Both the position numbers and the translations under genes were made by a program. From Chrysochromulina tobinii (Eukaryota; Haptophyta; Prymnesiales; Chrysochromulinaceae), in NCBI GenBank assembly GCA_001275005.1, contig JWZX01003319.1, forward strand, positions 1-25,199: 25,199 nt of DNA. The letters run 5' to 3'. Below, in pieces: positions 1-9,675 of this stretch. Positions within the stretch are counted from its first letter, which is position 1. Every line of letters starts with the position of its first letter. The notes under the pieces were generated by a model. The model had not been told where the DNA came from. It saw only the letters and a program-made list of their open reading frames with translations, and searched no databases.

Positions 1-474
1 CGTCATGGAATTTCGAGGGGGCTAGGATTACAATTCCGAAATTCCGGGATTTCAATTCCAAGTCCGCCCCTGCACTGTCGCCTCACCTTAGGCTCCTCAA
101 ATGCTCAAAACAATGTCTACATGTGTCTACCACCCACCAAAGTCAAGCAGCGCAGGTGCAACGTAAAGTCAACAGCAGCACACCTTAATAAACATAAACC
201 ACACCACGAATGAGAGAAACGTGGTGACTGCTGACTGGCGAGCGCGTGGGGACCGCGACGAAACTGACTGACTGATTGGAGGAGATAAACTCCGCTTGCC
301 CCGCTTGTTGGTGTTGCGACGAAACGCCTCTAACTTTCTCCCTGAGCCGCTCGGCAGGAGGGGGGTAAAACGACTGATTGACGGACTGAAACTCCGCTTG
401 CCCGTGAAGAGCGCAGAAACGGAGGACGCCGCTCCCGACTGGAGCCGCAGCACAGGCAGACAGAACTTCTCACC
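1..474. other. 5' flank of the coiled-coil gene
   Basis: No convincing gene is seen here. The first 60 bases are comparatively AT-rich and hold a small inverted repeat (TGGAATT at 6-12 against AATTCCA at 54-60) and further AATTCC-type words. The rest should contain the promoter and 5' UTR of the gene starting at 475. Short ORFs on both strands in this stretch show no recognisable domain and look like chance reading frames. Confidence 0.5.
287..403 (+). repeat. Short direct repeat in 5' flank
   Basis: The word AAACTCCGCTTGCC occurs at 287-300 and again at 389-402. Each copy is preceded by a related GACTGATTG-containing stretch. The copies are 102 bp apart. This looks like a local duplication in the promoter or 5' UTR of the coiled-coil gene. 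It may be a repeated regulatory site, but that is inference. Confidence 0.45.
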
Positions 475-3400
475 ATGGCTGCCTCGGCAGCCTTGGGAAG
501 GAAACTGCCCCCAAGGCTTGCGGAGGAGCCACCGTCTCCCTCTGGACCCGCGCCAACGAACGGAGCCGACGCGGAGGGCTCCGGCTCATCGCAGTCGAAG
601 CGGCCGGGCTCAGCACCCTTGCTTTCGGCTGAGAAGCGCGCGGAGCTGGCCGAAACGGCACTGCAGCGGTCAGAAGTCGGGCGCGTGCGGCTCCGCTCGG
701 CGCTTGCGGAGCAGCGTGCGGACGCCGAGGCGCGCATTCTCGAGATCGATCGGCAGCTGCTCGCGACACAGAAGCAGCTGCGCGAGGTGGAAGGCGGCCC
801 AGGCTCAGGAGCGCTCTCGGAGGCGCAGATGAGCCAGCTGCGCGAGCAGATCGAGGCAGCGCTCGTAGGCTCCGAGCACAAGGCCACCGAGAAGGAGCTC
901 GAGGCGCATGCCGCCATGCTCGGCTCCGCTCACACCTTCCAAGTGCAGCAGCAGCGCTTCCACGACCGTCTGCAGGCGGAGCTGACCGCTATGCATCGCA
1001 AGAATGAGCAGCGCGACGCGGCGGAGCAGGCGCTGCAGGCGAGGCTGCAGGACCTGGACGCCCAGCTGCGCTCCGCAAAGGCCGCTGCGGCTGGTGGCGC
1101 CGGCGGCGCGGTCCCAACGGCAGCCGGGGCGCCGGCGGCCATGGCTGGTGTGAGTGCTGCGGCGGCGGCGAAGGCGGCGGAGGAGCCCGGAGTGATCGGC
1201 AGCCTAATCGGCTTCGGCATCTTTGGCGATAAGATTTCCAAGGCGGAGCAGCTGCCTGCGCTCCAGGCCTCATTCAAGTCGGCGATGGAGGAGCTTGGGC
1301 GGCAGACCGCCGCCAACCAGGCCCTCCGCTCCGAACTGCGCGCCGCGCGCGAAGCGGCCACGAATCGACAGAGATCATCCCACCTCATGCCGGGTACCGA
1401 CGCCGCGAGCGCCGCCAGTGCCGCTGGCGCCGGTGCCGGCGCCGGTACGGCCGAGGGTGGCGGTGCGGTGATGTCGGCAGAGGATGCGATGGAGGTCAAA
1501 GCCGCCATCGCGATTGAGCGCAAGGCACTCGAGGAGGCGTGCGCTGGCTTCGATGCGGTGATCGCGACGCTCGGCGAGGCGAAGAGCCAGCGCAAGGAAG
1601 GGCAGCGTGTCCTCTCAGACATCCTGTGGCAGCTGCGACGGCGCAACCCCGGCGAGGATCTTGAGGCGAAGGCGACCGCCAACGAGCTCGCGCGGCTGGC
1701 GGAGGCCATCGAGCGGCAGCAGGCGGCAGAGACGGCGTTGCAGGAGGTGGCCACCTCGCACGCGCGGGAGCTCTCCGCCGCCAAAAAGGAGGCCGAGCAG
1801 TCCAAGAATCGCGCCTTTGTCGCCGAGGCCGCCGTCAAGTCACTCCAACGACGCCTCGACGCGGCCAACGGCAGTGGGACGAGCGCGGCCGCCTCGTCGG
1901 CAGGTGGCGGCGTGGCCAAGGGCGGTGGCGGCGGCGGCGGCGGCACGGTCGCCGAGGCCCAGCTGCGGGAGACTGAGCTGGCCCTCGAGGCGGCGGTGGC
2001 CGAGGCGGCCGAGACGCGCCGCTCGATCGACCTCGTCGAGGCCGAGTTGAGCGCTTCGAAGGACGAGATCTCGCGCCTCGACGCCGAGATCTCGCGTTCT
2101 CGGCGGCGCGAGCTCGACTTCCAGGCCGAGGTGCGCGCGGCGGAGGCCAAGGGCGCCGAGGCGCTCAAGCGTGCCGAAGAGGCCGCCCAGCTCATGGTGT
2201 CGCGACTCAGCCGCCAGCTCGCTGACAAGGAGAAGGCAGAGATGGCCACACTCTCCAAGCTCGACGAGGCGCGTCGGGCGCTCGCACGGGCGCCGGTGAC
2301 GCGTTGCGCCGCGAAGGCGGTGGCCGCGGTGGCCGCGCGCGTGCCCGCTGAGTACCAGCGGGCACGGGCGACGCAGCTTCGACTCGGGCTTCTGTTTGCG
2401 CGTGCCGCACTCGAGGCGGCCGCTCGTGAGGCAGCGGACACGCGCGACGTGCTACGGCAGCGCGGCGCGGCGGCGGCGGCGGCGGCGGCGGCAACGCGCG
2501 GCGCGCTGGCGGCGGCGGAGGCAAAGTACGTGGAGCTCAAGGAGCGGTGCGATGCGGCCGAGTTCTCGCTCGAGGAGGAGGCGGGGGAGGTGACCATGCT
2601 TCGGAAGGAGCTTGCGAGTGCGCAGCAGCACGGCTCGTCCGCCAAGGAACAAGCGGCTCGGTACGCCGAGGAGATGGCCAAGGTGGCCGCCGAGCGCGAC
2701 GATGCGCTCAAGCGGCTCGAGGACAAGGAGGTGGTGCAGCAGACGCTCGGCGCGGCGGCGGGCGAGGGTGCCGAAGCTCTCACGGCCCAGCTGCGCGCCC
2801 TGCGCGGCGCCCAGGCGAACGAGGTACAGTCCGTCCTTGAGGAGCTTGAGCGTGAGCGCAAGCGGCACGAGACGCTCGACACAGCGCTCCGTGCCGAGAT
2901 GGCCACGGAGCGCACGCAGATGGAGGCGATGCTCAAGGCGATGCGGGCGGAGGTGGAGGACACGCGGCGCGCGGCGGATGAGTCGTGCAAGATCGCACGC
3001 GACGAAGTGACTGCTGTGCTGGCGGCCCAGGCGGCGGCGGCCGAGGAGGCGGCCGCCGCTCGCGCGGCGCTCGAAAGCCGCGTGCAGGCCGCCGAGGCCG
3101 CGATGGCGGCAGCACAGGAGGAGGCGGCGGCCGGTCGGCTCGAGGGGCGTGCGCAGTCTGAAGGCGACGTGCGCGCGGCCGAGGCGAAGCTGGCGGCGCT
3201 GCACGAGGAGGTGGCGGCTGCCAAGGAGCGCTCTGCCTTGCGAGAGGCGGCGGCCGAGAAGCTCGAGCAGCGGGCGAAGGCGGCGGTCGCCAAGGCGGAG
3301 GCGGTCGCAGCGGCGTCGGTCGCCGCGGCCGAAGCGCGCGCCGCCGACGCGCTGGCGGAGGCCAAGGGAACGCGGGACAAGCTGAGCTCCCTGGAAGCGC

Positions 3401-5694
3401 GATGCCTCAATTTGGAAGCTGAGGTTGCAGCCGAACGCATGCTCGGCGGCGGCGGCGGCGGCGGCAACGGCAACGGCAACGGCAACGGCGGCGCGGCGGC
3501 GGCCTTGGAGATGCTTCGTGCGGTGCAGTCGGAGCGCGACGCCCTCCGCTCGGAGCTCGCGGACCAAAAGGCGCGCGCGGCCTCGAAGGTGGATGAGTTA
3601 CGTCGGCGCGCGGCGACGAGCGACGCGGACGGCCAGAGCGCTCAGAAGGAGCTGCAGGCGGCCGAGGCGCGTGCGGCGGAGGAGGAGGCGGGGCGGCGCC
3701 GGGCGGAGCGCGCGATCGAGGCCCTCAAGTCGGAGGCGGCCGTGGCGGCAAGGGCGTCGGAGCGAGCGATCGAGCAGCTGCAGGTGAAGCTCATGGGTTC
3801 GGAGCGAAAGACGCATGGCGAGAGCGCCAAGGTGAGCGAAGAGCTCGCGATGCTACGCAAGCAGCTGCGGGATCGCGAGGCCATCCTCGGAGATGAGGTC
3901 GCCGCGGCGCGCAAGGCGGCGCAGCAGGCGCAGGCCGACGCCTCGTCACAGCTTGCCACTGCTGATGCTGAGCAGCGCGAGGCGCTCCAGCGCTACCGTC
4001 TGGCCGCCGAGCGTGCCCAGGCGTCCGCGGAGGAGGAGGTGGGTAAGCGCAAGGGGCTCGAGGTGGCCCTGGCGACGCTCGAGAGCACGCTGGCTGCCGA
4101 GCGTGCCCACTTTGAGGAGCGGATGAAGGCGGTGACGCGGCGCCTCGACACGACCAGTACGGACTCATCGGGCCGTGAGGCGGCACTGGCGACGCGCGTG
4201 CGACAAATGGAGGCGGCGCTGAGCGCGGCCGCTGCCCAAGCGGACGAGGCGTACAAGCGGGAGGCGTCCCACAAGGAGCTCATCAAGCAGCTGCAGCAGA
4301 AGGCGACGCAGGCCGCTGCGACCGCGCTGCAGGCGGGCAAGCGCGGCGGCAACGGCGGCGGCGAGATGTTCGCCGCGATGGCGCAGCTGCAAGGGCACTC
4401 GGAATCTCTCCAAACCGAGCTCAACGCGACGATGCGCGCGCTCGAGATGGCGCGCGCCGAGTTGGGCACCGCACGGCAGAACCAGCAGGCGGCCGTGCAG
4501 CAGGCGCTCGCGGAGGGCGAGAATGAGCGCGCCGCAGCCGAGCGCGCCGCGCGTCAAGCGAAGCACGAGCTCGCACTCTCCCAACAGGCGGCCGCGGAGG
4601 TGCGCATGCAAGCGGACCTTTTGCGCAAGCGTCTCGACTCGCAGCTCTCGCACGAACGATCGCGCGCCGAGGGGCGCGAGGGAGCGCTTGCGGCGCAGCG
4701 TGAGGAGCTGCTGCAGCAGCTGCAGCACGAGCGCGCGACCCTCGCTCAGGTCCGTCGCGATGGGTCCGCAGCCCTGCAGAACATGCAGAATGAAGTGGCA
4801 CTTGCTCGCAAGGCTGTCTCGCAAAAGGAGGCCGACACGGCCATTGCGCAGACGGCGCGCTGGGCGGCGCAACAATCGGCGCTCCAGAACCAGCAGCGCG
4901 TGAGCTCACTCGAGAAGCGCATCTCGGATCTCGAGACCGAGCTCAAGCAATCTCGTCAGGCCCAGGCCGCGGCTGAGCACGCGGCAGCGGTGGCGCGCGC
5001 TGCAGGGGCGGGGATGGGCGTTAAGAGCGGCAGCGGCGGCAGCGGCGGCAGCGGCGGCAGCGGCGGCAGCAGCGGCAGCAGCGACCCGCTAGGGCTGGGT
5101 CTGGGGACGCTCTCGACGCCCTCGACGCCCGGCGCCAGTTCTCGCCCACCGCCTCGCCTCCCCTCCCAGCCCGACAGCAAGCCGAAACCCAAGCCGCCTT
5201 CCTACCCTCGCCCTGCCACGCTCCCAGACTACAAAGCAACGCTCGCAATAGGCAGCAGCAGCTATGGCTCGAAGCCCAAGATGGCTTCGAGTCCATTCCG
5301 CTCCTTCCCTGTACGACCGCCGCCCAAAGCTGAGTCGCTCGAGAAGACGTCAGGGCCAGCAGCGGTGGTCAAACGGATCGGTCGCTCACTGTCGTTCGGC
5401 TTCGGTCTCAAGACCAAGAAGAAGAGTGAGCGCAAGAATGATGAGGGGCTCCTAGAGCGACGAGGAGACGAGGGAGACGAGTCGGACGAGGAGCGCGCCG
5501 TCGAAGAGGACGTTGAGGGCGCCGAGGACGAGAAGGGGACGGCGCGACTCAACAAAGGCCGTCGAACGTCCGACGACGCCGACGAGGGTGCCAGAAAGCC
5601 ACTGCCGCGCAGTAAGAGCTTCGGCCTGCCGGGTATACGTCGGATGTTCAGCCCCGCCGTGCAGAAAAAAGGCTCACTCATGAACGATGACTGA
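475..5694 (+). CDS. Large Ala-rich coiled-coil protein with basic SFG-motif tail
   Basis: This gene encodes 1739 residues. The ATG at 475 lies in a near-ideal eukaryotic context (CACCATGG) and is the first good start. Residues from about 55 to 1525 are almost entirely heptad-like Ala/Glu/Arg/Lys/Gln sequence, so a long coiled-coil rod is expected. The rod is interrupted by Gly/Ala linkers (near residues 200-240, 305-330, 480-490 and 985-1000) and by an odd Cys/Pro-containing segment near 604-650. A (Ser-Gly-Gly)n linker near 1520-1540 is followed by a Pro/Ser-rich region and a charged tail. The tail carries two similar basic motifs, RSLSFG near 1637 and RSKSFG near 1712, which resemble basophilic kinase sites. 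I recognise no named family. Myosin-tail, centrosomal, ciliary or Golgi tether proteins would all look similar. A structural or scaffolding role is inference from composition only. The antisense strand also has long open frames, which is expected from the GC-rich codon bias. Confidence 0.85.
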   Translation: MAASAALGRKLPPRLAEEPPSPSGPAPTNGADAEGSGSSQSKRPGSAPLLSAEKRAELAETALQRSEVGRVRLRSALAEQRADAEARILEIDRQLLATQKQLREVEGGPGSGALSEAQMSQLREQIEAALVGSEHKATEKELEAHAAMLGSAHTFQVQQQRFHDRLQAELTAMHRKNEQRDAAEQALQARLQDLDAQLRSAKAAAAGGAGGAVPTAAGAPAAMAGVSAAAAAKAAEEPGVIGSLIGFGIFGDKISKAEQLPALQASFKSAMEELGRQTAANQALRSELRAAREAATNRQRSSHLMPGTDAASAASAAGAGAGAGTAEGGGAVMSAEDAMEVKAAIAIERKALEEACAGFDAVIATLGEAKSQRKEGQRVLSDILWQLRRRNPGEDLEAKATANELARLAEAIERQQAAETALQEVATSHARELSAAKKEAEQSKNRAFVAEAAVKSLQRRLDAANGSGTSAAASSAGGGVAKGGGGGGGGTVAEAQLRETELALEAAVAEAAETRRSIDLVEAELSASKDEISRLDAEISRSRRRELDFQAEVRAAEAKGAEALKRAEEAAQLMVSRLSRQLADKEKAEMATLSKLDEARRALARAPVTRCAAKAVAAVAARVPAEYQRARATQLRLGLLFARAALEAAAREAADTRDVLRQRGAAAAAAAAATRGALAAAEAKYVELKERCDAAEFSLEEEAGEVTMLRKELASAQQHGSSAKEQAARYAEEMAKVAAERDDALKRLEDKEVVQQTLGAAAGEGAEALTAQLRALRGAQANEVQSVLEELERERKRHETLDTALRAEMATERTQMEAMLKAMRAEVEDTRRAADESCKIARDEVTAVLAAQAAAAEEAAAARAALESRVQAAEAAMAAAQEEAAAGRLEGRAQSEGDVRAAEAKLAALHEEVAAAKERSALREAAAEKLEQRAKAAVAKAEAVAAASVAAAEARAADALAEAKGTRDKLSSLEARCLNLEAEVAAERMLGGGGGGGNGNGNGNGGAAAALEMLRAVQSERDALRSELADQKARAASKVDELRRRAATSDADGQSAQKELQAAEARAAEEEAGRRRAERAIEALKSEAAVAARASERAIEQLQVKLMGSERKTHGESAKVSEELAMLRKQLRDREAILGDEVAAARKAAQQAQADASSQLATADAEQREALQRYRLAAERAQASAEEEVGKRKGLEVALATLESTLAAERAHFEERMKAVTRRLDTTSTDSSGREAALATRVRQMEAALSAAAAQADEAYKREASHKELIKQLQQKATQAAATALQAGKRGGNGGGEMFAAMAQLQGHSESLQTELNATMRALEMARAELGTARQNQQAAVQQALAEGENERAAAERAARQAKHELALSQQAAAEVRMQADLLRKRLDSQLSHERSRAEGREGALAAQREELLQQLQHERATLAQVRRDGSAALQNMQNEVALARKAVSQKEADTAIAQTARWAAQQSALQNQQRVSSLEKRISDLETELKQSRQAQAAAEHAAAVARAAGAGMGVKSGSGGSGGSGGSGGSSGSSDPLGLGLGTLSTPSTPGASSRPPPRLPSQPDSKPKPKPPSYPRPATLPDYKATLAIGSSSYGSKPKMASSPFRSFPVRPPPKAESLEKTSGPAAVVKRIGRSLSFGFGLKTKKKSERKNDEGLLERRGDEGDESDEERAVEEDVEGAEDEKGTARLNKGRRTSDDADEGARKPLPRSKSFGLPGIRRMFSPAVQKKGSLMNDD

Positions 5695-6237
5695 GGTGAG
5701 CCATCGATACCGGACAACAACTCGCGCGCATGGTCTTCCGAGGTGCGTCTCCTGAGGGCGCGCGTCAGTCAGTCCACAGCCTGTCGCGTGACAGCCACGG
5801 CCCGAGCCGACGCCCGCGCGCGGCGGCGGCTCGGCTTTACGCACGCATGCACGCTCGGCGGTCGAGATTCGCGTGACAGTGCTGGAGACTGAGAGAGGGG
5901 GGAGACACCTGTGTGAGAACAGAAGACATTGTACAGCATGTGGGTTACAACACCGTATCTCATATGACGCAACGTATTTTGATTTTTTTTGATCCGGATT
6001 GTATTTAGATAACAACCGTCGTCCTCACAACAATGTCTTAGCACGTTTCATTGCACAAATTCTGGATGATAACTTAGAGCCACACTCGACAAGCCGCAAG
6101 GAATATGCTCTTCGGTGCTCGCCCGGCCACTCGTTCAAAGCCCAGCGGCAGGCCGCAGGGCGCAGCCCGTCGCAGAGCACTGGCAGCACGGCGGGGCATG
6201 TGCAGATCACAAAGCCGCTAAAGGGGCCATGCGAGCA
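5695..6237. other. Convergent 3' intergenic region
   Basis: This gap lies between two genes that converge, the coiled-coil gene (+) and the FHA-channel gene (-), so it should hold both 3' UTRs and polyadenylation signals. It contains an AT-rich patch around 5930-6010 with a run of eight T at about 5983-5990. I see no further gene. Open frames crossing it continue antisense into the channel gene and are shadows. Confidence 0.5.
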
Positions 6238-9051
6238 TCACAGTGGCGCCGATCTCGTGATCCTCGGTAGTGACTCCGATCTCGACTTGATTCTCGTTGT
6301 ATGCGTCCCCTCCATATCATCGGTTGTGCTCATATCGGGGCCGCCAATTCGCTCATTCACCTCTTGCCTCATGTCACCGCAGCGTGGTCTGCTCTTGGCG
6401 GTTTCGCCACTCTCATTGGTGGGGAATGTCGTCTTCTTGAGAAAGGGTGGCGACAGCGATCTGATGGCACGTAATCTGGTCACAGACTTGCTCAACAACT
6501 TCCTCCTCGCCGCCTTAGCCTCAAGCTTAGCGAGATGCTTTGCCATCGCTTCGGCTTCGGCCACCTCGTTCGGGTTCAACGCCTCCATAATGCCTAGACC
6601 GTTGAGCATCTCAGACCAGTTGCCGCTCTTCTGATTCTTATTCAGCGCCAAGCGGGCGCGTTCAGTTTCCAAAGTCTTCTTCCCCCAACTAGCCAGCGCG
6701 AACTTGATGGCCACCCAGTGCAGCTTCGCCGCGGCAAGCGGGTACGTGCATACCATCTCCGGCTCGCCGTAATTGGTCATGCCCGCGATCTGTTGCTCGG
6801 TGATGATGCCCAGCAGCGTCTCGCGCGTCACGCGCGACACGTCAGCGTATGCGAGTGCGCGGGCTCCGGGTGCGCGCAGGTCGGTGCGGCTGAGGATGCA
6901 GTCGGTGCCCCACATCGAGCCGCCGATGAGCACTTTTCCGCGATCGACGACAGTCCCCTTGCTCAAGTGGTACATACTGTCGGCGGAGATCAGCTCCATC
7001 GGCACGAAGACCATCGGCTCGAGCGCGAGCGAGATGCGCACAGTGACCGCCACCTCGACGCCCCGCAAAAAGGGGACTTTCGTCAACCATGGGCCGTTGG
7101 CCATAATAGAGAGCTCGCCCTGCAACTTGTGCGACAAGAGACTCATGAGGTGCTTTTCCGCGTTGCCCATCTGCACGTGCTTGGCACGGTACAGGAACTC
7201 GCGCAGCTTTGCGCGCGTGGGCTCGGCGAGCTTGTTCATCCTTGAGTAGTGGTTGAGCTGATCCATGTTGTTGCGGAAGGCGATGCTCTCAGGGTGCATG
7301 TTCGAAAGCACGTCGCACAGCCACGCGATGATGTTGCCATTGAGCAGGCACGCTACGACAACGATAAAGGTGAAGAGCAACGCCTCGGGTGGGCTCATCA
7401 TGTTCGAGTCCGTGTCGCCGCCCGAGGCGCCCGAGATGATCATGATCGTCCAGTAGAAGGACAGGATCCACAGGTCCCACGGGCTGACGCACCAGACATC
7501 GGCCAGGTAGACACCGAAGGCCACTGTCGGCGGTTGCAGCTCCCAGGTTTTGCCCGGTAGGAAGGACTCGCTTCGCCTGTCGTTTGGGTTGTCGGCGGTT
7601 CGAACGCAGTAGCCCTTGGTGCCACGCCATGTGTGCAGGGGCGAGTCGGCGAGCAAGGTGGTGCCGAGAACAAGTAAGCACGCAAACCAATGTGCTGCTA
7701 GGAGATATACGACGAGGCACTTGATGAGGGTCTGCGTTGAGAAGTCGAGCGAGATCGACGTCTGCCAGCGCTTGATGAGGCGCGACGCCTTGACCACCCT
7801 TACCAACTTGACGAGCCTCAGAACTCGGAGAAAGCGGAGGATCTTAAGCGAAGGATCGATTTTCGTTTCGCCCACGCTCGACGAGCCCGATGCAGTCTCC
7901 TGCGCCACGTCCACGACTTGCTCTGATAGGGAGGAATCAAAGACCGGGAGGATGTCGAATACCACGGTGATGATGGAAAGGAAGTCGATGAGGAACCATG
8001 TTCTGAGGTAGCGGAGCGTAGTTTTGTCGATGCGAGTGATCATCTGAACCACCTTGATCTTTTTCACCAGGCCCGCGCGCGCCAAGACCTGCTTTCGATG
8101 GTCCACCTCCCACTTGGGCTCCTCGGCATACATGATGATAAACTGCATGAACATGTCGAAGAGGAAGAACAGATCGATGATGCGATTGATCCAGAAGCGA
8201 CCCGAGCGCCAATTGGTCTCGGGGCCGAGAAAAGCCACCTCGAAGGGGCATGCAAGCGCCGTGTACGACAATGCGATACCGCACGCGGTATCCCAGTTGG
8301 CCAGAAAGGTGCTTGTCCGCGGGTCAATCATGAAGCAGGGTTTGGGCTCCTCATGGAGACTGCTGACGGGCTTGTCCGAGACCCCCTTCGTTGATTTCGC
8401 GGGCGAAACCGAAGTGTCGCAGGCATACTTCTCGGGATGCTTGGGCACTGGACGGGTCGGCCCGTCCTGCGGAAAGCGCACCCGCAGGACGGGCTTCTCC
8501 TTCAGTGCGCGCGATGGCGCCGCAGGTGGCGCTTCTGGTGCGAGTGGTGGCGCAGGTGGCGCCGCCTTGACGCCCCGAAAGCGCCTGTAAGGTGGGAGAG
8601 GCATGGACTCTGTGCGACTCAAGACTAATCTGGGGCGATCCCACGCATCAGCGGCGACGTGCCGAATCGAGGCGGCCGTCGCCTCCATGGCGCGCCTGGC
8701 AAAGTCTGCGTCCTGGTGGAAGACGATTGTCGCAATCAGCTTATCGCGCTGCTTGGTAGGGATGGTATGCGGCTGCTTGCGCAGCCTTATGACGAGGGAT
8801 AGTACGTCGCCCTCCTTGAGCGTGACGGCCTCGCCATGGACCATGCGTTCGCCATTCAGGAAGGTGCCATTTGTGCTTGTATCGCACGCGAGCACCGCCT
8901 TGCCGTCGACTGTCAGGCTGATGTGCCTGGAGCTGATCCGGCTGTCTAAGATTTTGTAGTCGCCTGTACGGCCAATGGTGAGGCGACCAGCGGTGAGCTC
9001 GGCGAGCCCTTCGCAGTTCGCCCCGCGCCAGAGCCACACGCACGGCGCCAT
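6238..9051 (-). CDS. FHA-domain voltage-gated cation channel (CNG/HCN/EAG-like)
   Basis: This gene encodes 937 residues, starting at a true ATG at 9051. Residues about 22-88 form an FHA domain, a phosphothreonine-peptide binding module. The hallmark motifs are present: GR near 27, SRH at 41-43 and STNGTFLNG at 59-67. A Pro-rich linker leads to a six-helix channel core: S1 about 250-275, S2 287-310, S3 350-370, S4 402-428 (Arg/Lys at every third position), S5 440-467, pore 524-550, S6 556-583. A C-linker (586-655) and a cyclic-nucleotide-binding-like fold (about 656-760) follow. This order is that of CNG/HCN/KCNH channels. Two features are odd. The pore reads YWTIMIISGASGGD where K+ channels have TVGYGD, and the binding cassette has WGTD in place of the usual FGE. 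Ion selectivity and ligand response therefore cannot be predicted. The protein should sit in a membrane with both ends cytosolic. The C-terminal tail has Ser/Arg clusters (RSRSESLPR) resembling kinase sites. Confidence 0.9.
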   Translation of the reverse strand: MAPCVWLWRGANCEGLAELTAGRLTIGRTGDYKILDSRISSRHISLTVDGKAVLACDTSTNGTFLNGERMVHGEAVTLKEGDVLSLVIRLRKQPHTIPTKQRDKLIATIVFHQDADFARRAMEATAASIRHVAADAWDRPRLVLSRTESMPLPPYRRFRGVKAAPPAPPLAPEAPPAAPSRALKEKPVLRVRFPQDGPTRPVPKHPEKYACDTSVSPAKSTKGVSDKPVSSLHEEPKPCFMIDPRTSTFLANWDTACGIALSYTALACPFEVAFLGPETNWRSGRFWINRIIDLFFLFDMFMQFIIMYAEEPKWEVDHRKQVLARAGLVKKIKVVQMITRIDKTTLRYLRTWFLIDFLSIITVVFDILPVFDSSLSEQVVDVAQETASGSSSVGETKIDPSLKILRFLRVLRLVKLVRVVKASRLIKRWQTSISLDFSTQTLIKCLVVYLLAAHWFACLLVLGTTLLADSPLHTWRGTKGYCVRTADNPNDRRSESFLPGKTWELQPPTVAFGVYLADVWCVSPWDLWILSFYWTIMIISGASGGDTDSNMMSPPEALLFTFIVVVACLLNGNIIAWLCDVLSNMHPESIAFRNNMDQLNHYSRMNKLAEPTRAKLREFLYRAKHVQMGNAEKHLMSLLSHKLQGELSIMANGPWLTKVPFLRGVEVAVTVRISLALEPMVFVPMELISADSMYHLSKGTVVDRGKVLIGGSMWGTDCILSRTDLRAPGARALAYADVSRVTRETLLGIITEQQIAGMTNYGEPEMVCTYPLAAAKLHWVAIKFALASWGKKTLETERARLALNKNQKSGNWSEMLNGLGIMEALNPNEVAEAEAMAKHLAKLEAKAARRKLLSKSVTRLRAIRSLSPPFLKKTTFPTNESGETAKSRPRCGDMRQEVNERIGGPDMSTTDDMEGTHTTRIKSRSESLPRITRSAPL

Positions 9052-9406
9052 CGATCGGGGCGCGAGCTGAACAAAACCCTTACCGGTCTGTAGCGAGGCT
9101 TACCGGCTCAAAAACACCGGGGGAGCCGGGACACACGAGACGGAGGCTTACCCGGTATGTTTACGGTATGAACGAGGAAGGGTATCACGCCGTCGTGCCT
9201 ATAGCAAAATAGAGCAACGATCAGTGACTGACAGTGTTGACCGATACAAATTTATTCTGGCCACGTGCAGAATAAGCCCCATATATTAAACAAAAACATC
9301 GGGGCAACTTGCCACCGGCCGCTAGAAAAGGAATCGTGCGACTACCTACCACGGGATTTGGGTGACACACGCATCTCGAGACGTGTGTCGCCGCCCGCGC
9401 GCTCGC
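9052..9406. other. Promoter region of FHA-channel gene / 3' region of DFRP1-like gene
   Basis: No gene is seen. Both flanking genes are on the - strand, so the left end holds the channel promoter and 5' UTR and the right end the 3' UTR of the DFRP1-like gene. The word GAGGCTTACC occurs twice about 45 bp apart (near 9095 and 9142), in similar contexts. The stretch at 9240-9300 is AT-rich. Confidence 0.4.
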
Positions 9407-9635
9407 TCACTCGAGCTCATCGTCATCGGGCAGGTCCTCGTCGAGGAATAGGCTTTCGTCTACGCCCGTGAGGTCGGCCGCGCCCGCCGCCCCCGCCGAC
9501 GGCGCCCCCGCACTGCCTTCATCGTAATTGGCGCCGTACTCTAGCTCCGCCGGCTCTCTCGCTGCCGCCGCGTCGTCGACGTCGTCGCCCTCCACCACCT
9601 CCTCCTCCTCCTCGTCGTCGTCTTCGTCCGCGCCA

Positions 9636-9675
<40 letters not shown>

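Noticed and set aside
6-60. TGGAATT...AATTCCA inverted repeat as a possible MITE end
   Set aside because: The arms are 7 bp, there is no target-site duplication visible and the left flank is cut by the window edge.
930-3485. 851-codon antisense frame opposite the coiled-coil gene
   Set aside because: It is a shadow of the GC-rich Ala/Glu/Arg codon pattern on the + strand, with Ser/Arg/Ala low complexity and no domain.
2452-3567. 371-codon antisense frame in a third reading frame
   Set aside because: Same cause: it overlaps the coiled-coil gene, is Arg/Leu-rich and has no recognisable family.
5999-6634. 211-codon + strand frame overlapping the 3' end of the FHA-channel gene
   Set aside because: It is antisense to coding sequence with clear channel features. 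Hydrophobic parts are mirror images of the tail region.
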